A stretch of DNA of 5,152 nt, from positions 1-5,152 of the forward strand of contig MVJJ01000133.1 of assembly GCA_003266145.1 (NCBI GenBank), given 5' to 3'. Of this stretch, positions 1 to 5,152 are shown one piece after another; the stretch's first letter is position 1; every line of letters begins with the position of its first letter. The notes under the pieces were generated by a model that made no database searches, was not told where the DNA came from, and saw nothing but the letters and a program-made list of their open reading frames with translations. The DNA is from Methanosphaera sp. SHI613. GTDB taxonomy: Archaea; Methanobacteriota; Methanobacteria; Methanobacteriales; Methanobacteriaceae. A program made the translations under genes and the position numbers.

Positions 1-861
1 GATGCATCAGGTTCTACTGATATTGAGGGAACTCCATGTGAGGCCGGAAGCCACGACCCACTGGATGATGTTAATTTCCTGCAGGATGAGGTTACAATGT
101 GGATGTATTCTATTCTGGAGCGTAACTGGCCAAGACTTATTAGAAAGGTGATGAGTGAACACTTAAACTTTGCAAAGGTAATAGCAGACCAGCTAAGCGG
201 AACAGGCGTACAGGTCGAGGATGTTATAGAAGCAGAACGTATAATGAATGATGAATATGACAAATGGGAAAAAGAGGATATTCTAAAATTCTTATCCCGC
301 CTGCTTGAATTATCAAAGCCAATAATCATCGTTGCAAATAAGACGGATGCACCGACAGCAGAAGAAAACATCAGAAGACTCAAGGAAAAATATCCACTTG
401 TAATACCGGCTAGTGCCCAGTCAGAACTTGCACTGGTAAATGCGGCCAAAGCAGGACTAATCAACTATAATTCAGGGGATGACCACTTTGAAATCATAGC
501 AGATGATAAATTATCCACCAAGCAAAAAGAGGCACTTGAATACATCGACGAACATGTACTCAAAAAATACGGTTCAACAGGAATACAGGAAGCATTGAAC
601 ACGGCTGTATATGAACTGCTTGATCAGATAGCAGTCTATCCGGTAGAGGATGAACACAAGTACTCTGACCATAAGGGTAATGTACTTCCTGATGCACTTC
701 TAATACCAAGGGGTTCAACTCCAAGGGACATGGCGTACTGTATCCATACAGATATCGGTGATGGATTTACCCATGCTATTGATGCAAGACGTAATATGAG
801 AATAGCCAGTGATCAGGAATTAAAACAGGGAGATATCATAAGCATCATATCAAACAAATAG
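1..861 (+). CDS. ychF: YchF/OBG-family GTPase, archaeal type (5' end outside window)
   Basis: This is the C-terminal part (286 residues) of a YchF/OBG-type translation-factor-related GTPase. The frame is open from base 1 and begins with DASGSTDIEGTPC, the segment just after the G3 region in archaeal YchF proteins, so the ATG at 97 is an internal Met and not the start. The Walker A and DxxG motifs lie upstream of the window; archaeal members are usually near 390-400 residues, so roughly 100-110 are missing. The G4 motif NKTD is at 337-348, which is the classical guanine-specifying form and unlike the NxxE of bacterial YchF that favours ATP. An SA-type G5 (PASAQSE) follows about 25 residues later. 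A helical insertion comes next, and the last 75-80 residues (about 622-858) form a TGS domain with DALLIPRGSTPRDMAYCIHTDIG. The family is cytosolic and ribosome-associated; its exact role in archaea is unsettled. Family call is very sure. Confidence 0.95.
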   Translation, partial: DASGSTDIEGTPCEAGSHDPLDDVNFLQDEVTMWMYSILERNWPRLIRKVMSEHLNFAKVIADQLSGTGVQVEDVIEAERIMNDEYDKWEKEDILKFLSRLLELSKPIIIVANKTDAPTAEENIRRLKEKYPLVIPASAQSELALVNAAKAGLINYNSGDDHFEIIADDKLSTKQKEALEYIDEHVLKKYGSTGIQEALNTAVYELLDQIAVYPVEDEHKYSDHKGNVLPDALLIPRGSTPRDMAYCIHTDIGDGFTHAIDARRNMRIASDQELKQGDIISIISNK

Positions 862-866
862 GAGAA

Positions 867-871
867 GAGGT
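867..871 (+). promoter_or_regulatory. Ribosome binding site of the dehydrogenase-like gene
   Basis: GAGGT lies 5 bases upstream of the ATG at 877 and is complementary to the archaeal 16S rRNA 3' end. A second purine-rich GGAG at 861-864 begins within the stop codon of the preceding gene. This supports ATG 877 as the start and suggests translation from a shared message. Confidence 0.65.
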
Positions 872-876
872 ATATC

Positions 877-2031
877 ATGAAAGTAACATTATATCCTGAT
901 AAGGATACACTTCTTGAAAAATATTCTCATTTTCAAAGTTTAGAAGTATTTGATCCTGATAATCAGATACAAACATCACTTGAAAAAACAAGTGACATAT
1001 CAGGTAGCGAAGTGATAATCTTCACACAAAATGCTTTAATAGATGGTAAATATAACACAAGTAGATTACAGGAAGCATGTGAAAGAATACGTGACGACAT
1101 AAGATTGGATGCACTACTAATATTTGATACAAAAATACCGCCACGAACTGTATATAAGATGTCCAAAGTCATAGATGAATACGATTTAATCCCTGATATT
1201 AACATGGCATACACCACACTCATAGATGATGACATCCGTGTAATAGCAGCAACAAATGACACATCCCTTGAAAAGACAATAGAAATATACAATCAACTAC
1301 CACAAAAGATAAAAACAGTAAAACACATACAAACTGCCGAAATAATACCTCTTTTACAGAATGCATACACAGATACAGTAATTGCCCTTTCAAATCAGAC
1401 AGCAATACTATCAGAGGCACTAACAGTCGATTTGATAGAAGCAGTAGACATGGCAAATCTAAAAGACGACATTCACCTTGAATATCCTCAGCCAATACTA
1501 AAAAATGAAGTCTCAAGGGATTCACAGGAAATAGTACGTCTTGCGGATGAATATGGAGAACCTGCACAACTGTCACAGACAAGTCGTGAAACAAACAACT
1601 ACGTGGCATACCACATGTCCTACATGGCAGAAAAGGAGCTATACCTAAAAGAACACCTGGCAATGTTCGAGACAACAGTAGCAGTACTTGGAGTAACAGA
1701 GGATGACACTCTAGAATCAGAAGAAAACAATGCATCATTAACCCTTGTAGATGACTTTGTCTCACGTGACGTGGAAGTATGGGTACATGATGACAATGTG
1801 TCACAGGAATTAATTGAATCCCATGGAGCCAAGAAGATAAGTTTAGATAAATCATATGAAGCTGACTGTATAATAATAATGACAGATACACAGGAATACC
1901 GTGAATTAGATCCCGAAAAAGTAGAAAAAGTAATAATAAGTGCCAGACCAATACTGGATGAAGAAAAATTCAAGGACAAAAAATACAGTAGTCTAGGCCA
2001 ATACAGACTCAAAAAAGGTGAAATGTTATGA
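877..2031 (+). CDS. Degenerate UDP-glucose/GDP-mannose dehydrogenase-like protein, probable pseudoenzyme
   Basis: A 384-residue soluble protein with the domain order of the UDP-glucose/GDP-mannose dehydrogenase family (usually about 420-440 residues). The N-terminal part (1-125) keeps a Rossmann-like rhythm: MKVTLY, an acidic LEVFDPD strand end, SEVIIFTQNALIDGKYN like the usual V.TP..dg..D, and LLIFDTKIPPRT like the ST.PPGT strand. The central helix 154-175 (AEIIPLLQNAY...ALSNQ) matches the family's AElvK..eN....... NE helix. The C-terminal part (266-362) matches the UDP-binding domain, with VAVLGVTEDDTLESEENNA and IIIMTDTQEYRELD. Key residues appear lost: the GxGYVG nucleotide loop is absent (YPDKDT instead), the catalytic Lys aligns with Pro158, the catalytic Cys of CxPxD aligns with Glu211 (Asp215 kept), and the Arg of the C-terminal DxRxS motif aligns with Leu279. 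Only two Cys exist (68, 331), neither in the active-site region. It therefore probably does not oxidise nucleotide sugars. It overlaps cfbD by 4 bases, so a role linked to F430 synthesis is inferred, not shown. These alignments were made by eye. Confidence 0.75.
   Translation: MKVTLYPDKDTLLEKYSHFQSLEVFDPDNQIQTSLEKTSDISGSEVIIFTQNALIDGKYNTSRLQEACERIRDDIRLDALLIFDTKIPPRTVYKMSKVIDEYDLIPDINMAYTTLIDDDIRVIAATNDTSLEKTIEIYNQLPQKIKTVKHIQTAEIIPLLQNAYTDTVIALSNQTAILSEALTVDLIEAVDMANLKDDIHLEYPQPILKNEVSRDSQEIVRLADEYGEPAQLSQTSRETNNYVAYHMSYMAEKELYLKEHLAMFETTVAVLGVTEDDTLESEENNASLTLVDDFVSRDVEVWVHDDNVSQELIESHGAKKISLDKSYEADCIIIMTDTQEYRELDPEKVEKVIISARPILDEEKFKDKKYSSLGQYRLKKGEML
2017..2021 (+). promoter_or_regulatory. 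Ribosome binding site of cfbD, inside the upstream gene
   Basis: GGTGA sits 6 bases before the ATG at 2028, within the last codons of the upstream gene. Together with the ATGA stop/start overlap (2028-2031) it points to coupled translation and fixes the cfbD start, which also matches the family N terminus (MIHPRPSPIAAALYTLRD). Confidence 0.65.
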
Positions 2032-3092
2032 TACATCCAAGACCAAGCCCAATAGCAGCAGCCCTCTACACACTGCGTGACATGGAAGTAGACGTGATAG
2101 TAATGCATGGACCATCCGGGTGCTGCTTTAGAACAGGAAGACTACTCGAAGATGAAGGAATACGAGTAGTTACAACAGCAATGACAGAAAACGACTTCAT
2201 ATTTGGAGCAGCAGACAAACTAATAGAAACGATACAGGAAGTCTACGAAGCATTCCATCCCAAGAACATTGGAATAGTAGGAACATGTGCCAGTATGATA
2301 ATCGGAGAAAACATGAAAGATGCAGCAAGAGAAGCCGGAGTAGAATCTAATATTATAGTCGTTGAAACTCACGGCGGATACTCCTCCGGCGATAACACCT
2401 CCGGTGCGATACAGGCACTGGAAGCGGCATATGAAGCCGGAATCATAAGTGAAGAGGAAGTAAAAAGACAATCTTTGATGCTTGAGAAGGCAACAGAACT
2501 TGAAAAGACACGTGGAATGGCAAAGGGTGAATACATCCAGCCAGACTATGGTGACAACAAGGTAAAAGTAGCACAAGTTATCCTAGATTATATAAATAAC
2601 AATAAGAAAGTAGCATTGGTATTGAATGCCAAGAAAGAGACAAGCTACCTATTTGCTGATATCATGACAATAGACTGGATAGGATACAATCCGGATAACG
2701 TGCCGTTATTTGTGGCTAATACCGATGAGAATATTGGACTTGCCTACATCAAAAGCCATGCTGTAGAAGTAAACAATAAAATAAATAAAAAAGCAGATTA
2801 CATCACAGGTGGACTTGATGAGTACCCTGTAACAGGGGACAATGCACTAGAAATACTACAAAAAGAAGAGGTTGATCTAGCAGTGATACTGGGAGTGCCA
2901 CATGCAGTTGACGTGGCTAAATTGGATGCTAAAACAGTAGCACTAACAGATGGACCAAGACTGGTAAAACCATTAAGAGAAATGGGATTTGACTATGTGG
3001 TAACTGAGTTGGATGCACATTCAAAAACACTGGGTGCAAAGTCCATAGTTGAATCAGAATTTGCACAGACAATAAGGGGATTAATAGAATAA
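2028..3092 (+). CDS. cfbD: Ni-sirohydrochlorin a,c-diamide reductive cyclase, catalytic subunit CfbD
   Basis: This is the NifD-like subunit of the reductive cyclase in coenzyme F430 biosynthesis. With the NifH-like, ATP-hydrolysing CfbC it reduces Ni-sirohydrochlorin a,c-diamide by six electrons and helps form the gamma-lactam ring, giving 15,17(3)-seco-F430-17(3)-acid; CfbE then closes the last ring to give F430, the cofactor of methyl-coenzyme M reductase. It is cytosolic. At 354 residues it has the short form typical of CfbD, much smaller than nitrogenase NifD. The N terminus PRPSPIAAALYTLRDMEVDV is characteristic. The only cysteines are Cys32-Cys33 in HGPSGCCFRTGRLL and Cys87 in GTCASMIIGE, the positions expected for iron-sulfur ligands corresponding to the nitrogenase P-cluster region. 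ETHGGYSSGDNTSGA (113-127) follows, then a second Rossmann-like domain from about 175 (KVALVLNAKKETSYLFADIMTIDWIGY). No other cfb gene is visible here. Its gene follows the dehydrogenase-like gene with a 4-base overlap. The call is very sure. Confidence 0.96.
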   Translation: MIHPRPSPIAAALYTLRDMEVDVIVMHGPSGCCFRTGRLLEDEGIRVVTTAMTENDFIFGAADKLIETIQEVYEAFHPKNIGIVGTCASMIIGENMKDAAREAGVESNIIVVETHGGYSSGDNTSGAIQALEAAYEAGIISEEEVKRQSLMLEKATELEKTRGMAKGEYIQPDYGDNKVKVAQVILDYINNNKKVALVLNAKKETSYLFADIMTIDWIGYNPDNVPLFVANTDENIGLAYIKSHAVEVNNKINKKADYITGGLDEYPVTGDNALEILQKEEVDLAVILGVPHAVDVAKLDAKTVALTDGPRLVKPLREMGFDYVVTELDAHSKTLGAKSIVESEFAQTIRGLIE

Positions 3093-3111
3093 TAAGTATT
3101 ATTCTATTTTT
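3083..3111 (+). terminator. Perfect inverted repeat plus T-run at the end of cfbD
   Basis: Bases 3083-3094 (aatagaataata) and 3097-3108 (tattattctatt) are perfect inverted repeats of 12 bases with only AG between, so a real hairpin would open its innermost pair. The left arm includes the cfbD stop codon. The right arm runs into five T at 3107-3111, followed by more T-rich DNA. Archaeal termination depends mainly on T-tracts, so the T-run may matter more than the stem. In AT-rich DNA such repeats arise more easily by chance, hence moderate confidence. Confidence 0.45.
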
Positions 3112-3145
3112 AATTATTTCATAATAACTCTAAATAGTATAAGTT

Positions 3146-5101
3146 TTATTTAAGGGTATCATTCTTATAAATCATTATTGATTTTCGATAACTATTATAA
3201 TATATTGTTTGATCGACAATAATCGTTAGATTGTAACTGTTTGACTTGTAATTATCGGGTATTTTAAATTCAATGTCTATTTTTCCAATATTTGCTTCAA
3301 ACTTTATTGTCTTGTTGTTTGAATCCTTTAAGGTTATGGAATTAAGTTTAAGAATTATAATGCTTTGTTCTAAAATGGTACTCTTAAATTTGTCATTTAT
3401 GATATTTCCTTGTAGTTGTACAGTCTTATTTGTCCATTTGATTCTATTAATATTAATGGATATATTGTACTTTATTTCTTTAGTTCTTTCTTTAATCTGA
3501 TTATATTTATATAAGAATTGTTCCTCGTTGTTCAAATTTAGATGTGGGTTAATGTTATTTATGCTTCGTGATGTTCTAATGCTATTATAATGTTTTCTTT
3601 CACCACTTGTGATTGTTAGATTATACTTATCTGATTTGTAATTATCTGGTATTTTAAATTCAATGTCTATTTTTCCGTCATTTACTTCAAACTTAATTGG
3701 CTTGTTGTTTGAATCTTTCAATGTTATAGAATTAAGTTTAATACACAAAATGTTTTTTCCAACGGCATTGCGGTTTAAATACTTCGTGATGATATTTCCT
3801 TGTAGATGTACACTTTTATTTGTCCATATAATATTGTCGAAGACTATGGATGTGTTTAACTTTTCAGAAGATAATGTGCAATAATTTGTAGTTTCAATAC
3901 GTCCATAATTATTTAAACTGTATAGAACTGTAATTTTAAGTGTTTTACCCCTCCATGAATCACGTATATCAACATCAAAGTTTTTATTAAGATAATCTGG
4001 AACTGGAACAGATTCATTATATTTAAGCATTGATGAAATTGCAAGGGGGTAATTAATAACTCTTGTATTTTTGAATTTATCCTTCAAAGTCACATCATTT
4101 ATTTTAGCTATTAAATATCCTTTTTTGGGTGTTTTTCCATCAATTAACAAAGAGGGTCTTATGAGGATTGAACTTTCATATATGTTTTTTGATATTGTAA
4201 CATTGGTTGTCATTGAGATATTATGTTTATAAAGTGAGATAGTATACCTATTTCTAAATGACTTGGAAATTGCCTTTTCATTAATATATACTATTTCAAG
4301 TGTATAGTTTCTACTTTTGAATGTGTATGGAATCAGATAATTTAGGTGTACAGATCCATTTATAACATTTGATTGGATTGTGTCATTCATTTTATTTTTT
4401 AGGGTTAATCCGTTCAGTTTGTATATAACATATCCTTCGTTAATCTTTTCATAATTTTCATCTACGATTGGGAAGAATTCCTCTATTCTTTCACCTGCAT
4501 AAGCGGATATAATGTAATCTTTCTTAAAGTTGTCAATGTTAATGGTTACATTTGAAGGATACTCAACTAATGTTTCGGGATAGTTCAATGTTACATTAAA
4601 TGATTCATTGATATCTACTTTGATATTGGCGATGAAATTTCCATTATTTTTTCTAAATATTGGATAATAGTCTTCTATTTTATTTCCTTTTTTTTTAAGT
4701 TTTTCATAGTTATTTATCTGAAGAGTGAAGTTTGCATCGTTGCTTCGTTGGCCTATCACGTTTCCTTCAATAATCAAGTTTTTAGAATTATGATAATATG
4801 TATAATTACTGATGTTTATTTGAGTTTTAGTTTTTGGATAATGTATGCTGTAATTTACAGGGTTAGGTTGATACTTAATTTGAAGATTATTTATTGAAGG
4901 GTTTTCAGATAATGTATCTGTTTTTATATTTTTTTCTTCATTATGGTTATTAACACCATAATTATCATTTGTTGGCATTGTATTCTCATTTATAATCATA
5001 TTATTTTCGTTTGTATTGTTTTCTTCAGCATAAATGCATTGGGAAAAAATCAAAATAAATAATAATAGGGGGATTGTAATATATTTTTTCATATTTATCA
5101 T
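3146..5101 (-). CDS. Secreted Asn-rich repeat protein, adhesin-like
   Basis: A 651-residue exported protein of unrecognised specific function. An N-terminal signal peptide (Met1 or Met4, two Lys, hydrophobic core PLLLFILIFS) ends near CIYA, with likely cleavage after Ala25. Residues 28-57 are an Asn-rich spacer. Beta-rich units follow, the later ones with recurring features such as G.ii.KLN.iTLKd, k.nI.Y or I.F.IPdnYks, and YnLTI. They start roughly at 95, 220, 295, 416 and 546; the last two are near copies 130 residues apart. There are about twenty N-x-S/T sequons, so heavy N-glycosylation is likely if the protein is exported. Such asparagine/threonine-rich, Ig-like-repeat proteins are abundant in Methanobacteriales and are thought to act in surface adhesion, which is inference here. 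No C-terminal membrane helix, sorting motif or recognised wall-binding domain is seen: it ends in IMIYKNDTLK. It converges on cfbD, and its AT-rich composition differs from the upstream operon. Confidence 0.8.
   Translation of the reverse strand: MINMKKYITIPLLLFILIFSQCIYAEENNTNENNMIINENTMPTNDNYGVNNHNEEKNIKTDTLSENPSINNLQIKYQPNPVNYSIHYPKTKTQINISNYTYYHNSKNLIIEGNVIGQRSNDANFTLQINNYEKLKKKGNKIEDYYPIFRKNNGNFIANIKVDINESFNVTLNYPETLVEYPSNVTINIDNFKKDYIISAYAGERIEEFFPIVDENYEKINEGYVIYKLNGLTLKNKMNDTIQSNVINGSVHLNYLIPYTFKSRNYTLEIVYINEKAISKSFRNRYTISLYKHNISMTTNVTISKNIYESSILIRPSLLIDGKTPKKGYLIAKINDVTLKDKFKNTRVINYPLAISSMLKYNESVPVPDYLNKNFDVDIRDSWRGKTLKITVLYSLNNYGRIETTNYCTLSSEKLNTSIVFDNIIWTNKSVHLQGNIITKYLNRNAVGKNILCIKLNSITLKDSNNKPIKFEVNDGKIDIEFKIPDNYKSDKYNLTITSGERKHYNSIRTSRSINNINPHLNLNNEEQFLYKYNQIKERTKEIKYNISININRIKWTNKTVQLQGNIINDKFKSTILEQSIIILKLNSITLKDSNNKTIKFEANIGKIDIEFKIPDNYKSNSYNLTIIVDQTIYYNSYRKSIMIYKNDTLK
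3221..3438 (-). repeat. Tandem repeat unit, copy 2 (C-terminal), of the secreted protein gene
   Basis: This stretch matches 3611-3828 at a constant offset of 390 bases without indels, keeping the reading frame. It encodes about residues 555-627, including IKWTNKTVQLQGNII, LKLNSITLKDSNNK and GKIDIEFKIPDNYKS. The longest exact match I found by eye is 29 bases, 3258-3286 against 3648-3676. Confidence 0.85.
3611..3828 (-). repeat. Tandem repeat unit, copy 1 (N-terminal side), of the secreted protein gene
   Basis: This is the partner of 3221-3438, encoding about residues 425-497 (IIWTNKSVHLQGNII, IKLNSITLKDSNNK, GKIDIEFKIPDNYKS). The core is strongly conserved at the DNA level, while the segment between the two copies (3439-3610, containing the Asn-rich SINNINPHLNLNNEEQ stretch) is not obviously matched elsewhere. 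A recent internal duplication is the simplest reading. Confidence 0.85.
5027..5101 (-). other. Signal peptide coding segment
   Basis: Residues 1-25: a basic MKK, then a run of Ile/Leu/Pro/Phe, then SQCIYA before the polar EENNTNENN. The -3/-1 residues are Ile and Ala, acceptable for signal peptidase I. Cys22 is not in a convincing lipobox. A start at Met4 (ATG at 5092-5090) would give a more typical signal sequence than Met1 (ATG at 5101-5099). Confidence 0.8.
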
Positions 5102-5118
5102 TTTAAATTGTATTTTTT

Positions 5119-5130
5119 TTTATTATAGTA
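5119..5130 (-). promoter_or_regulatory. Possible TATA box for the secreted protein gene
   Basis: On the minus strand this reads TACTATAATAAA, centred roughly 23 bases upstream of the ATG at 5101. If it is the TATA element, transcription would begin at or very near the ATG, giving a leaderless message, which fits the lack of a GGTGA-like site upstream. The whole region is AT-rich, so the call is weak. Confidence 0.25.
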
Positions 5131-5152
5131 AGCTTTATTAGTTATTAAGTAT

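Noticed and set aside
97..861. ATG at 97 as the real start of the GTPase gene
   Set aside because: The frame is open upstream to base 1 and encodes conserved YchF residues (DASGSTD, GSHDPLDDVNFLQDE), so the gene is cut by the window edge and 97 is internal.
963..1292. Minus-strand open frame of 109 codons
   Set aside because: Lies wholly inside the dehydrogenase-like gene and shows no recognisable motif or ribosome site.
1220..1951. Long minus-strand open frame of 243 codons opposite the dehydrogenase-like gene
   Set aside because: The product is a Leu/His/Pro-rich string with no domain and the opposite strand carries a recognisable protein with a good ribosome site, so this is an antisense shadow.
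1620..2108. Minus-strand open frame of 162 codons across the dehydrogenase/cfbD junction
   Set aside because: Ser- and Tyr-rich without any family likeness, and it covers the ends of two well-supported genes; antisense shadow.
2220..2576. Minus-strand open frame of 118 codons inside cfbD
   Set aside because: Cys/Phe/Tyr-rich translation typical of the complement of coding DNA; cfbD on the other strand is certain.
2028..3092. True nitrogenase component NifD or a NifE/chlorophyll reductase subunit
   Set aside because: At 354 residues it is too short for NifD, no NifK-type partner is adjacent, and the N terminus and Cys32-Cys33/Cys87 pattern fit CfbD.
3221..3828. CRISPR array or insertion sequence ends as explanation of the repeats
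   Set aside because: There are only two copies, each over 200 bases and both within one open reading frame, which fits a protein domain duplication.
3273..3884. Two similar plus-strand small proteins (MSIFP...) at 3273-3500 and 3663-3884
   Set aside because: Their likeness to each other is just the complement of the 390-base tandem repeat in the minus-strand gene. They have no ribosome site evidence, so they are not a duplicated toxin or small membrane protein pair.

Overview
The window looks like chromosomal DNA of a methanogenic archaeon, most likely order Methanobacteriales (Methanosphaera, Methanobrevibacter or Methanobacterium-like). The evidence is an archaeal-type YchF-family GTPase, a clear CfbD (a coenzyme F430 biosynthesis enzyme, so diagnostic for methanogens and relatives), AT-rich DNA with many ATA, AGA and GGA codons, archaeal-style GGTGA/GAGGT ribosome binding sites, and a large Asn-rich secreted protein with repeated beta-sandwich-like units of the kind these organisms carry in numbers.

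Layout: positions 1-3092 hold three tightly packed plus-strand genes. They are the 3' part of a YchF/OBG-type GTPase gene (1-861, start outside the window), a 384-residue protein that resembles a UDP-glucose/GDP-mannose dehydrogenase but has lost its key residues (877-2031), and cfbD (2028-3092). The first gap is 15 bases and the second junction is a 4-base ATGA overlap, so the three are probably one transcript. Just past the cfbD stop is a perfect AT-rich inverted repeat followed by a T-run, a plausible terminator. A 53-base intergenic gap separates cfbD from a convergent minus-strand gene (3146-5101) for a 651-residue exported protein. That protein has a signal peptide, an Asn-rich spacer and several repeat units. 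The last two units are a tandem duplication at exactly 390 bases (130 codons).

How they work together: CfbD is the NifD-like catalytic subunit of the reductive cyclase that makes seco-F430 precursor from Ni-sirohydrochlorin a,c-diamide. The degenerate dehydrogenase-like protein is translationally coupled to it. Its apparent loss of the NAD-binding glycines, catalytic Cys and Lys, and the conserved Arg of the C-terminal domain suggests a non-enzymatic or repurposed role, possibly connected with CfbD; this is the most interesting feature of the window. The exported protein is unrelated to the operon and probably acts at the cell surface. No RNA genes, CRISPR arrays, insertion sequences or gene-free stretches over 300 bases were seen.
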